Shown here: positions 32,835 through 43,094 of the stretch, in pieces | Layout of the letters: every line of letters starts with the position of its first letter | Position numbering within the stretch: position 1 is the stretch's first letter | The notes under the pieces: generated by a model | What the model was told of the DNA's origin: nothing | What the model saw: only the letters and a program-made list of their open reading frames with translations | Database searches by the model: none | Position numbers and translations under genes: made by a program | Source: a virus | DNA length: 64,000 bases | Virus record (IMG/VR): IMGVR_UViG_3300001533_003623 | Location: 20,016 to 84,015 of that record | Strand: one strand, 5' to 3'

Positions 32835-35800
32835 TTATGGCGATGCAATATGGTCTGCCGCATCATCTGCTATAAAGTTAAAAATTCCTAATTCATAATC
32901 TCTGAGAAATGGTTTCCAATCTAAGTAACCATCAGGACAATATGAGGTGAGGTCGCCTGGGTTTACACTCTGCCATGCTCTGTCACCAGCATCTTCTTCG
33001 CCACCCAATTTACTAATTGTGGCACCATTACACGTAACGCAACAATCGCTCAAAGATATAGATTCGCATTGTGCAGATGCACTAACTGCGCCTGGGTTGT
33101 GTTCCACGCAATTGGTCTCAGTATTAAGCAATGTAGTGTCAGTATCAAAACCAAACCAACTAACATCTTCACCATACGCTAAACTATATTGATTACGTTC
33201 AGCTACAGGACAATCATAAGTTGGTTCATCGCATGTAATATCTGCGCAATCAGTACTACATGGTGGTGTAGTATTTAACGCAGTTGATGCTGGACCCATC
33301 TCGCCTTGATGCCACAATGCTCTAGTACCAACGCATAATGCGTACCAATAATATTCCCAGAAATTTTTATTTAGTACAGCAACACGTAATGTACAATACC
33401 CAGGGATAAATTTAGTATCGATATCTAAATCAAAGCTCGCGTCAGAATTCACGCACGCTTCTTTACAAGGAATCTCTACTGTGTGCTTGTGTGTATTTGT
33501 ATCTGTAACAGCACTGATATTAACAGAATCAGTAAACGAAGCTGCAAACGGGTGTTGATGATTAAGGGTGATTTCACTGACAAAACTGTATGACGATATC
33601 TCAGCAGAAAATGGGTGGGTGTGTTCACACAACTCACCAGATACTATTACAGTACCACTATTATAATAAACAGTCATATCAATCAAACTAAGTATATCCG
33701 TAGAATTGATATTGACAGTTCCACCAGATAAAGTAACATCACATTCACAGTAGCAATTACTACCACTGCAATTTACAGTACCAGTCATATCAGTAACAGA
33801 TTTATCAACACCGATACCATCATCAATTCCAAGTAGATAACCAGTTATAGTAGGTGGTGTTCCAGTAGATTCTATTACGCAAGAAGTATTTACGTCAGTT
33901 TCGCCAATAATGACACGAGAAGGTAAGTCAATCTCTATCGTTACTGTGTCGGTAGTCGTATCTGTGACTCCGCTAATCTCACCACTAATCTCTACTGTAT
34001 CGGTGATAATGTGAGAGTGCGACACTTCATTTGTGTCTACTGTAAAACTCGGCACACAACTGACCGTGTCCATATTAAAACACCAATCCCATGCCACATC
34101 TACGTCGCCCTGAGACCACAATTCTATATCTTCTTCGTCGCACGAAACATCATAGCCCCAACAATAATACTCTAATAGCTCTACATGTGTTACGACACAA
34201 TCAGGGTGGAATTCGGCTTGTACGATAACCCCTTTTGCTTTCTTAATTTTTTGACATTTATGTTCACAATCATCAAGAGTCTTACTTGATTCGTCTTCGC
34301 CGCCATCCTCACACTCAAATCCACAAATCCATACTAGGGCTTTACGAGGGGCACAAATTGGTTGATTCATAGGGTTTTGTAAATCAATAGGCATTCCAGT
34401 AAGTGAGCCACATGGGTCCAACGAGCAGTCTCCAGCAGGACCGACAATAACAGCACCGTCAACTAAATCTTCATCACAACGCATATCTTGTAAAATGTTA
34501 ACTTCAACCAACGGCAATGGGTCGTGATTAATCATTTCGTATCTATTAAGCGTAGTATCATAATGCGCCATAATACGCCAACCCTTAGGGACAGCATACA
34601 TAGCCTCACTAAATACAGTAACTTCATACCCACTCTTACGACAAGCAACAACCTCATCAATAGGTGTACCGTCTTTATCATACTGGCGTTGGTCGTCATA
34701 GATTATGGCTTTAGCACATTTTTGTGGACATAAGTCAGCGGCCAACTCCATCTTCACAATCTTCATAGGAGAAGGAGCAACCCACACATGTCGCTTATAA
34801 TCCCAGCGCAAGTCTACTGGACCACACACCCACTTCTGAGGTTTTCTTAGCCAATCCTGTTCAAACTCCATTTTAGGAGAATTAGGATATTCTGTAGAGG
34901 CATTAGGAACTGGCTTATTGTCAATATCAAATCCCCAACCCGCTAATACCAATGGTCCTTTCAACGCCATGGCGCGATACCAATGGTTTTCGCTATAACC
35001 ACCTACTCTTACGCTTAAATGAGTAGGATAAACACCGTCTCTAGCAATGTATGAAATGTCGTGACCAACTGATGATTTGCTAGTAAGTGGTGCGCCACCG
35101 CCACCCCAACCATCGCTGCCTTTAGTCAACGAGCCACCACTGTCTAAAAATGGAGATAGCGTTGTGATATTGATAGGAAGATGGTCTTCTAAACAGAACA
35201 ATGGAGGAACTTGGTCGTGTGAGAAAAACGAAACATTGCGCTTAGACTTTGATGAAGTACCGCCAGATGACATAAACCACTGTGAGCTTTCGTCACCAAA
35301 TTTTGGATGTAGTAAATCTCCGTTTTGAGACAAATCACGATTAATCTCATTACGCCAGTGAGGTAAAAAATATGCATCGTCCTTATCGGCTTTTTGAGTA
35401 TGTGGCAAAGTAGAGAAACCGCGAAACATACCGATAGTATCCATATACGCTCTACGTCTCCAAAAATGCGGATTATCAGCACGCATACCACGTAATTCTT
35501 TACGCCCCTCAGTAATACCCATAACGCTTTCACCGTGCGGCTCGTCTGCTTGGCTAGTTTCTTCATATCTTTGAGCCACGTGTGTCGTCAATGTTTCAGA
35601 AGGCTTCATATGATAGGTTTGGATTGTAGTTCCGGTATTATATTCAAGTCCTGGCCCATCAAAATCTATACCTGCTTGAGCAGACATAAAATCGTGTGAT
35701 GAACTACCAGATTCGCCCTTACTGGTAGTCCACGCCAATATCTCTTGGTCTAGCTTATTATCCCATTCATTACGTAACCGTTCAAGAGTATATTTGCGGA

Positions 35801-38408
35801 ACATGCGCTCTGCTTTAATAGCAACCTGTGCATTATGACGCATTTGGTCAATACGCTGCTTAGCCATCTGACCCATCTGTGGTGTATGGGTGCGCATTCT
35901 ATATGTAGTCAACACAGCACCATCACCACGACCAATTTGTACATCAATATTCGATACCGCTGGACCACCAGCATCAATAAGACTACCTAAGGAGCCAACA
36001 GGAGCACCTGGGAATGTAATATCGCCCATCTCCAAAACATACTTATCGCCCAGCATGGCACTCGCCGTATTATATGCGGCCCAATCCATAAGAGCCCAAC
36101 TGCCAAAGTTCCATGGTGCAAAACCTGCTTCTCTCTGATATTCTGTGCGACCGTTATCACTGCCGCTAAACAATGAGCCACCGCCAAAGAAGTTGAATCC
36201 AGTAAAGTCAGACTTCTTAGCAAACCAAGGGCCATATACTAAACGTGTACTCTGTAGTGGTATAGCAGCAGCAACAGGCATAAGAAATGGGTCTAACATA
36301 CCTAAGGCAAACTTATCATTAGTGACACTCTTCATCAATGTCATGAACGCCTTTTTGTCGTTATTATGCAAAGCACTGGTTATAGCAAAACCCAATAGCC
36401 ACTCTGGTTTGATATCGTGCTTATTATATTGTTGAATTGGACCACTCAAAGTAACTACAGCACGTGCGTCATTAGGACCAACCCACACAATTCCATCGTC
36501 ACACGACCCAGACACAAACACAGTATACATGTCACAAGCAAAATAATCTTTGCGACTAAGATTATCAAGCATCATAGGTCGTTCACTTACAAACTTCATA
36601 AAACAACGAATCTTGCCATCATCAGCACGAAACTGGTCTAATATCCAATGTTGATTAGGAATACCCAACACAGGCCACTCTGTCCAACCACTATCTGTAG
36701 TTTCCCAGTTGGTTTGAATTGTCCATGGTGTATCCGTATTATACCTCTTACATAAGAACGGAAGCCGTACCATAAACTTTCTACCATAAAATTCCTGAGC
36801 AAACTTACGTACGAAATCAAAGAGCTTTGCATTTTTACGTAGCTGTTCGTCGTCTGGCGCACCAAGATTCTCAACATTTTCCTTCCACATATTAACGAAA
36901 TCTTTGGCGTTTAATACCGCACCTTCCGCATTGCCTGCTTGTGCGTCAGCTAACTTCTGCTTGATTGTGTTAGCCATAGCCATGCCCAAAGCATGTGTTT
37001 TGTCTAAGAGTTTATCGTTCTGTTCATTCTCACCAGAAATTTTCGCATATTTCTCCTTTTCGTAAAACGCAAGCCATGCTTCCCAACTGTGTTGACTCAC
37101 TAAAGCAGCGTGAAGTTCATGTAATGTTACTTCCCATTCTTCAACACCTACCCCAAGATGGTCTGTTTTAATCACAAAAGTGTGACCTTCATTTAATTCG
37201 TCTGGAGCAGACGGCAAATCTAAGCTAGAACATCCCTTACCTAATATCACTGTTCCATCTGGATTTTTTCCCCAATATGGCCATATTGTCGCCATGCCTT
37301 CACATGCATCTTCGCCTTCTTCGTCTTCATACTGAGTCTGCCAAATTTCTTGACGAAACTCACCTGTTAGAAACGCGTTTGTTACATCAGAACGTAGTTC
37401 AAGACCTCGACCATATCGAGTAATACACGTAGATGCTCCAATAGCATGACTAATAGTTCCTAAACTTAATCGCGCATCAATTTGCGAACTACAAGCACTA
37501 TCTACAAGCTGAGCAGATTGGTCAAAGGCTTGCCACGAACCAGAGCTAGTGCGTACTTTGATGATGCTTAGTGTACTACCACCACACGTAGCACCAGTTG
37601 TGTATAAATCATAGAAGTAGTCTACTCCACCCAAAGCACAAACTCTAGCTATTAAAGCTTCTAAAGACATGTTCTCACCACCAATACGAATCTCCGCATT
37701 AATGGGCGGCAAGTCAGATATATCTACAATATACTCATGCCCACGAAACTTTAGTCTTCCACCATATGCGCCTCCACCAGTACCTAATAATGTACTAAGG
37801 GCTCGTTTGATAAGTTGCCATTGAATACCGACTTCATTATTGAAAGCACCGCCAAAACCTGGGGCTGGAGGATACGTCAAATTAGAACTAAATCTTGGTG
37901 TCTCAACGGTTGCAGAACGCACTTCTTTGCACGGTGTATCATCATCGTCTGTAGAATCATTGTCTTCGTCTTCTATAACGCTACCTGTAAAACCAACTTC
38001 TCCACATAAACTACCATAGTTTGCCTCTAACCAACCATATACATTAACTAGATTAGGTACACCAAAAGTTGGGCCGTTATAGCTACTGAGAATTATCTGA
38101 CAGCCATCTATAATATCACGAGGACTCATAACATTAACTGTATAGTGTTTAGGCCCATCCGATGCGTCATTTTGTTTCCAGTTTTGCAGAATACCACCAT
38201 GAGTAAAGCCACCCATTCTAAAAAATACGGGCATACCAACTCCAGGTGGTTCAAACGAATCACCATTGCATGGGTCTTCAACTAACTCTACCTGCATACC
38301 GCCACCAGTTCCATTCCAGTCTACCTGGGCAGAAAATCTAGTAATACTAGCACCTAAGAATGTAGTCTGTATAAATGGTGTTCCACTACTTCCACAGCAT
38401 AATGCCAT
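32835..38408 (-). CDS. large Cys-rich tail hub / tip protein
   Basis: A 1857-residue protein. The N-terminal ~350 residues (MALCCGSSGTPFIQ; MSPRDIIDGCQIILSSYNG) match the hub-like part of tail-tip proteins that begin with a binding site for the tail tube. A long middle and a C-terminal beta-rich region follow, with many Cys and Asp/Thr-rich linkers (TDTVEISGEISG repeats at ~residues 1430-1620). AGGAG six bases upstream favours the second ATG. It may bind the host surface at its far end. Cysteine content is unusual for a phage tail protein. Confidence 0.7.
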   Translation of the reverse strand: MALCCGSSGTPFIQTTFLGASITRFSAQVDWNGTGGGMQVELVEDPCNGDSFEPPGVGMPVFFRMGGFTHGGILQNWKQNDASDGPKHYTVNVMSPRDIIDGCQIILSSYNGPTFGVPNLVNVYGWLEANYGSLCGEVGFTGSVIEDEDNDSTDDDDTPCKEVRSATVETPRFSSNLTYPPAPGFGGAFNNEVGIQWQLIKRALSTLLGTGGGAYGGRLKFRGHEYIVDISDLPPINAEIRIGGENMSLEALIARVCALGGVDYFYDLYTTGATCGGSTLSIIKVRTSSGSWQAFDQSAQLVDSACSSQIDARLSLGTISHAIGASTCITRYGRGLELRSDVTNAFLTGEFRQEIWQTQYEDEEGEDACEGMATIWPYWGKNPDGTVILGKGCSSLDLPSAPDELNEGHTFVIKTDHLGVGVEEWEVTLHELHAALVSQHSWEAWLAFYEKEKYAKISGENEQNDKLLDKTHALGMAMANTIKQKLADAQAGNAEGAVLNAKDFVNMWKENVENLGAPDDEQLRKNAKLFDFVRKFAQEFYGRKFMVRLPFLCKRYNTDTPWTIQTNWETTDSGWTEWPVLGIPNQHWILDQFRADDGKIRCFMKFVSERPMMLDNLSRKDYFACDMYTVFVSGSCDDGIVWVGPNDARAVVTLSGPIQQYNKHDIKPEWLLGFAITSALHNNDKKAFMTLMKSVTNDKFALGMLDPFLMPVAAAIPLQSTRLVYGPWFAKKSDFTGFNFFGGGSLFSGSDNGRTEYQREAGFAPWNFGSWALMDWAAYNTASAMLGDKYVLEMGDITFPGAPVGSLGSLIDAGGPAVSNIDVQIGRGDGAVLTTYRMRTHTPQMGQMAKQRIDQMRHNAQVAIKAERMFRKYTLERLRNEWDNKLDQEILAWTTSKGESGSSSHDFMSAQAGIDFDGPGLEYNTGTTIQTYHMKPSETLTTHVAQRYEETSQADEPHGESVMGITEGRKELRGMRADNPHFWRRRAYMDTIGMFRGFSTLPHTQKADKDDAYFLPHWRNEINRDLSQNGDLLHPKFGDESSQWFMSSGGTSSKSKRNVSFFSHDQVPPLFCLEDHLPINITTLSPFLDSGGSLTKGSDGWGGGGAPLTSKSSVGHDISYIARDGVYPTHLSVRVGGYSENHWYRAMALKGPLVLAGWGFDIDNKPVPNASTEYPNSPKMEFEQDWLRKPQKWVCGPVDLRWDYKRHVWVAPSPMKIVKMELAADLCPQKCAKAIIYDDQRQYDKDGTPIDEVVACRKSGYEVTVFSEAMYAVPKGWRIMAHYDTTLNRYEMINHDPLPLVEVNILQDMRCDEDLVDGAVIVGPAGDCSLDPCGSLTGMPIDLQNPMNQPICAPRKALVWICGFECEDGGEDESSKTLDDCEHKCQKIKKAKGVIVQAEFHPDCVVTHVELLEYYCWGYDVSCDEEDIELWSQGDVDVAWDWCFNMDTVSCVPSFTVDTNEVSHSHIITDTVEISGEISGVTDTTTDTVTIEIDLPSRVIIGETDVNTSCVIESTGTPPTITGYLLGIDDGIGVDKSVTDMTGTVNCSGSNCYCECDVTLSGGTVNINSTDILSLIDMTVYYNSGTVIVSGELCEHTHPFSAEISSYSFVSEITLNHQHPFAASFTDSVNISAVTDTNTHKHTVEIPCKEACVNSDASFDLDIDTKFIPGYCTLRVAVLNKNFWEYYWYALCVGTRALWHQGEMGPASTALNTTPPCSTDCADITCDEPTYDCPVAERNQYSLAYGEDVSWFGFDTDTTLLNTETNCVEHNPGAVSASAQCESISLSDCCVTCNGATISKLGGEEDAGDRAWQSVNPGDLTSYCPDGYLDWKPFLRDYELGIFNFIADDAADHIASP

Positions 38409-38417
38409 CATAATCTC

Positions 38418-41400
38418 CTAACAATATTCGCATACAAATGTTACATCTCTAGTATATCGTCCTGTCGAAGGATTCCAAGACTCGCGGTCGCTTTCCACAT
38501 AAGTATTCAGAGCGCTACCACTACAACTAACCCCACTAATTATATCCTCAACCTCAGTGGTAATGCCACTAGGTTTTGAAGTCAGCACACCACACTCTTT
38601 AGGAAAAGTTGCTTGTATACTAACTGAAAATTTCTCGGCTGTTTTTGTGCCCTTATCTTGAATTAATGGACCATTAGCTCGACCAAGAATTGGTACTATG
38701 GCAATGACATCAGCGCCATATTCACGACTAATAGTTATTGACTCATCAAATACACCGGACAAAATAGTATCACAACACTTATAAGTATAGGTATAAGTCA
38801 ATTGACCATTATACTTATTAGCTGTTACTTGTGTACCAGATAATCTAATAGTTTCACTACACAAACCAGATGCAGTACTAGATAAAGATGCTGCAATAGT
38901 AGACCACGCAGCTTCAGTAACTGCAATCTGACCAGCTCTACCAGTAGATGCATCACAATATGGAGTAATAGTTCCAGAAACAACTATTTCTGAACAGCAA
39001 CCTTGTTCATCATGGCGTACCGACACAGTTTGCTCATGCTTATAACCACTTGTACAATCCTTAAAGTCATATGTAAAATTAATAATACCATTTCGTTCAT
39101 TTTTTACCACACGAGAAGATACCATGCACCCATATGAAGAATAAGCACTGACTCCATGACTACCAAAAAGAGATTCAGCAGCAGCAAATGCTCCGCCAGT
39201 AGCAAAACACAAACCTTGTATTTGACCTTCTATATTGTATTGAGCCTCGCCACATTCTTCAGTGGTATAGGACTCTGTAATAGTTAAGTCAAGAGTCGCA
39301 TCACATTCCGTACTAAAGGTATATGTTTTAGTAATCGAACCACGAGTTAAATTTTCGCGTACTTGTGTAGAAGTTTGACACGAACCACTTGGCGCATAAT
39401 CTGAAGCGTCTAGACTACTCAAAGCACCTCTAGCATTAGCTATCATAGTGTTGCTATCACAACCAGTGCCAGTTACAGAAAACTCTACCGTAGTATTAGT
39501 AACATCACAATTGTCAGGACCAACCGATGTATCGACTGTAATTTCAACCAAACCAAGTCCAGTATCACCGTCCCAATCATATTGCCATGAAATATGTTTT
39601 TTATCTGCGTCACTAGTAACAGAACGCGAGGTCAATACAGCATCAAAACCATAGGTAGATGGAGCGGGCGCTGATGGCATAGCTCCATCACAAGTGCCCT
39701 GAATACTACCAGATACACTATATTTAGTTTTACTTGTGCCGTCAGAAGCTAGGTCTCCACAAGACCACGACTCTGTAATCGTTTCTTCTTGTACATCAGT
39801 ATCTTCACGAAAATCATACGTAAAAGAAATGGTCCCACTCTTCTCATTGCGTGATATACGTGAAGACGCTAAAGACCCATATGTTGCATAAGCGCCAACA
39901 CCATAATTAGCAAACTCAGCCTCAGCAGCAACCATCGCTCCACCACTAGCAAAGCAATTACCAACGATATTGCCTTCAACAGTAGTAGATTCACGCTCAT
40001 CACAATATTGATTATCTATAGCGGTAGTAATAGTGATATCAACAGAAGCATCACATTCAGTGGTAAAACCATATGTTTCTTCAATAGTGCCTTGTGTGCG
40101 ATTTGTTGATATGTTGTGGTATGTTTGACAAGACCCTGGTTCAGCATACAAACTAGCACTTAGACTACCAATAGCTGATTGTGCATTTGCCAGCTTACTA
40201 ACACTATCACAACCATTACCTTCTACAGAAAATGACACCTTTGTTTCTATAACATCACAGTTTTCAGGTCCGCTAGACTTTTCAACTACGATATCAACCA
40301 AACCAAGACCGGTATCGTCATCCCACTCATACTGCCACGATACTGTACGATTCTCTTCATCTGTCGTAACCGACGTACTACGTAATGTAGCATCAAAACC
40401 ATAAGAGGCTGGAGTCGGTGCTTCAGGTATGTCTACATCAGAGCAATATGCTTGAATACTGCCATCAACTGAATACTTGTATTTGCTTTCACCGTCAGAC
40501 CCTAACTCACCACAAGTCCAACTAATGGTTGTTTTCTCTTCTCTTAAACCATCCTCAGTACCACGGTCACTGAATTCACAAGAGAATTCGATAATTCCAT
40601 CAGTAACGTTCTGTGTATATGAGCTAGATGTTTTGATTAATGTACCACTACCAGAATATGCAGAAGTGGCTTCATCGTCACAATTTATATTATTATATGC
40701 TAATTGTGCTTGTTCAAACTTAGTCAGGTCACAACCACATGCATGACCTTGAATATTACCATTGATTACGACAGTAGTATTGCAATCACCAATTAAACTA
40801 GTTTGTACATTAGTGGTCAAAGAAATATCAGCAGGAGAGGCAGCATCGCTAAACTCATATGAAAATTTCACCACACGAGACGCTTGCCCAAACGCCGTGT
40901 CTGCCCCTCTTAGTTCTGTAGTAGTAGTAATAGACCGCGATACAGGACAACTGCTTAAAGTAAGACATCCATGGCTTGCATATGCTGTGTTGGCAAGACT
41001 ATACGCTGAATTTGCTGCATCCCATGAGTTGAATGCTGTTAGAGCTGCGTTGGCGTTTGTTGGGTCGGTTTCAGTATCAGAAACACGGTTAAGAAAAGAA
41101 CGAAATTCTCCTTCGATAGATACTGTAGTATCACCGTCACGAACCTGATTTAGTGTAGTAGTCCATATCTTGAACACTGGGTCTTTGGCTAAAGTCCATG
41201 TCTCTGAAATAGAATATGTTCCACCGATTTCATCAATTGAACGTTCTACAGTATAATCATATGCCGTATAATCAACAAGATTAAGACCAGTACTACCAAA
41301 CACTATGTCATTATTTATGGTGCTTGGGACATTTCCGGTATAATCAGAACCAGCTAATCTAGTGTCAACCCATGTTTTAGCGACTTGCCATCCAGCATGT

Positions 41401-41966
41401 ACATTGCCATAGTCTTCGGCAAATTCTTGTGCTTGGGCAGATAATGTGTGCGTTAAACGATAAACGCCACCTTCTTCTTCTTCAAACTTTACAGACCAGT
41501 TTTCGCTATGTTCAAGTTGTAAACTGTCGTCTTCTATTACAAGAGCATCCTGAAGTTCTAATTGTATGCTATATTGTGAAGTATGTGTCCAACGACCCGC
41601 TGGAAAATTCACACTAGTAACACGAGCACGCCATTTACGCACAACGCCGCTACAACCAACTACTTCAAACCAATGATAGTCTTGTCCAATAGCAAATAAT
41701 TCCCTCATCCTATCTTGCATAGCCACAAGATTACTAAATGAATCACCACCAGTATCATCAGACGGATAGTCACTGCCTGTATAAAAATCTGGAGAAGAAC
41801 TAAAGTCCCATCCTTTGGTGCCAACTAAAGTTCCGCTTAAAGTAACTGTATGAGATGAGCCAATAATAGAGCCATCAGCCGAACGAATAAAGCTCTTACC
41901 GAAATCTAATTCGGGCGCTGGAATAATTCGTTTGCCATTATATAGAATTGCTGTTTGTGCTGCCAT
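38418..41966 (-). CDS. distal-tail-like protein with repeated Cys-rich arms
   Basis: A 1182-residue protein. The first ~150 residues (LDFGKSFIRSADGSIIGSSH, GTKGWDFSS, FEVVGCSG) look like a Dit-type ring protein at the end of the tail. The rest is a series of related beta-domains; a ~240-residue pair of modules occurs twice in full (QYEWDDDTGLGLVDI... and QYDWDGDTGLGLVEI...) and in part. Cysteines are regular. It overlaps nothing and lies between the repeat protein at 41983 and the hub. Likely an adhesion or scaffold role at the tip. Confidence 0.65.
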   Translation of the reverse strand: MAAQTAILYNGKRIIPAPELDFGKSFIRSADGSIIGSSHTVTLSGTLVGTKGWDFSSSPDFYTGSDYPSDDTGGDSFSNLVAMQDRMRELFAIGQDYHWFEVVGCSGVVRKWRARVTSVNFPAGRWTHTSQYSIQLELQDALVIEDDSLQLEHSENWSVKFEEEEGGVYRLTHTLSAQAQEFAEDYGNVHAGWQVAKTWVDTRLAGSDYTGNVPSTINNDIVFGSTGLNLVDYTAYDYTVERSIDEIGGTYSISETWTLAKDPVFKIWTTTLNQVRDGDTTVSIEGEFRSFLNRVSDTETDPTNANAALTAFNSWDAANSAYSLANTAYASHGCLTLSSCPVSRSITTTTELRGADTAFGQASRVVKFSYEFSDAASPADISLTTNVQTSLIGDCNTTVVINGNIQGHACGCDLTKFEQAQLAYNNINCDDEATSAYSGSGTLIKTSSSYTQNVTDGIIEFSCEFSDRGTEDGLREEKTTISWTCGELGSDGESKYKYSVDGSIQAYCSDVDIPEAPTPASYGFDATLRSTSVTTDEENRTVSWQYEWDDDTGLGLVDIVVEKSSGPENCDVIETKVSFSVEGNGCDSVSKLANAQSAIGSLSASLYAEPGSCQTYHNISTNRTQGTIEETYGFTTECDASVDITITTAIDNQYCDERESTTVEGNIVGNCFASGGAMVAAEAEFANYGVGAYATYGSLASSRISRNEKSGTISFTYDFREDTDVQEETITESWSCGDLASDGTSKTKYSVSGSIQGTCDGAMPSAPAPSTYGFDAVLTSRSVTSDADKKHISWQYDWDGDTGLGLVEITVDTSVGPDNCDVTNTTVEFSVTGTGCDSNTMIANARGALSSLDASDYAPSGSCQTSTQVRENLTRGSITKTYTFSTECDATLDLTITESYTTEECGEAQYNIEGQIQGLCFATGGAFAAAESLFGSHGVSAYSSYGCMVSSRVVKNERNGIINFTYDFKDCTSGYKHEQTVSVRHDEQGCCSEIVVSGTITPYCDASTGRAGQIAVTEAAWSTIAASLSSTASGLCSETIRLSGTQVTANKYNGQLTYTYTYKCCDTILSGVFDESITISREYGADVIAIVPILGRANGPLIQDKGTKTAEKFSVSIQATFPKECGVLTSKPSGITTEVEDIISGVSCSGSALNTYVESDRESWNPSTGRYTRDVTFVCEYC

Positions 41967-41982
41967 CATAAACCCCTATGTC

Positions 41983-43086
41983 TTACCATCCAAAAACATA
42001 TAGTGCAGTTACGCCACTATCATAATCAATAGTATCAGGTATTGTCAATGTACAATTTGTAGATTCCACATATGCCCCAGATATATATAGAGATGCATAT
42101 GTATTAAGCAATGCATTGTTCTGTTGCATATACAACGGTATGCTATCTGATGCATCATATATTCCATTAATATATAGGTCTAGCTGTTCAGTGTCTAAAT
42201 ACATGCCTTTGATATACAGGTTGGCATAAGTATTTACTGAACCTATATTTGGATTCATTACTAATGTCAATATGTCAGAAGTATCACCAACAGAAAGAGT
42301 ATATAAAATAGATGAATTATCATCTGATATCATTCCATTGATATAACAACTAGCAAAAGTATTAGCAGGGAAGGTTGTGTGGGGAATCACTAAAGTCAAA
42401 GACTCGTTAATATCAACCGTACTTAGAGTATACAGCGATATAAAAGTATTTAATTCACTTTTTCCACCAACAAATAAAGTACTATGAATATCTACACCGT
42501 CTTGCTGCAAATACATAGGCATCGCTTGGCCGTACGGAACAAACCCACTCCAAAAACCAGGGGCCTTTACATATAGCGTTAAGCTCTCTGCTATTTGCTC
42601 ATTGAAAATAAGTAGGTCTAAATGACCGCTCAAACGATTCATGCGCCCGTTCATAAAAAGCGTGTGCACACCGCTAAACGGAGCGGATGTTTGCGTGTTC
42701 ATTAAAAACAGGGGCATCTCCTGCTCATATGATGGCGGTCCCATATACAGCGGTATGGATGACTGAACACCAAAAGTACCAGCGGTTCCAGTTTGCAAAA
42801 ATAATGTAGCATAAGTATTGACTGCATTCACATGACCATGTATATAAAGCAAACAACTATTATTATGTATGCCTATACCATCTACATACAGAGACATAGA
42901 CTCATTTATTGGTACTATTCCCTGCATATATAATGACATGAAAGAATTAAGTGCGCAGTGTGTTGCTATATACAAAGGTATGTCTTCAGAACTACCTGGA
43001 GACACCTGAATATACAAAGACATACTGTCATTGCATGAGTCTACACCAGATAGATATAGATTAAGTACATCGTTAATGTCTGCCAT
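41983..43086 (-). CDS. tail-associated repeat protein (SLYI..G repeats)
   Basis: A 367-residue protein built almost entirely of about 20 short repeats of ~17-20 residues, typified by NESMSLYVDGI and NTYASLYISGA. Each repeat has a beta strand (SLYI) and a turn. This suggests a beta-solenoid or fibre, likely placed near the tape measure or tip. AGGAAAA lies upstream of the ATG. It lies directly after the tape measure gene. Confidence 0.65.
   Translation of the reverse strand: MADINDVLNLYLSGVDSCNDSMSLYIQVSPGSSEDIPLYIATHCALNSFMSLYMQGIVPINESMSLYVDGIGIHNNSCLLYIHGHVNAVNTYATLFLQTGTAGTFGVQSSIPLYMGPPSYEQEMPLFLMNTQTSAPFSGVHTLFMNGRMNRLSGHLDLLIFNEQIAESLTLYVKAPGFWSGFVPYGQAMPMYLQQDGVDIHSTLFVGGKSELNTFISLYTLSTVDINESLTLVIPHTTFPANTFASCYINGMISDDNSSILYTLSVGDTSDILTLVMNPNIGSVNTYANLYIKGMYLDTEQLDLYINGIYDASDSIPLYMQQNNALLNTYASLYISGAYVESTNCTLTIPDTIDYDSGVTALYVFGW
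42365..42373 (+). repeat. dispersed motif GCAGGGAAG (exact)
   Basis: Exact copy, antisense to the SLYI-repeat protein gene; extended match TTAGCAGGGAAGG. Confidence 0.7.
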
Positions 43087-43094
43087 GTGTTTTC

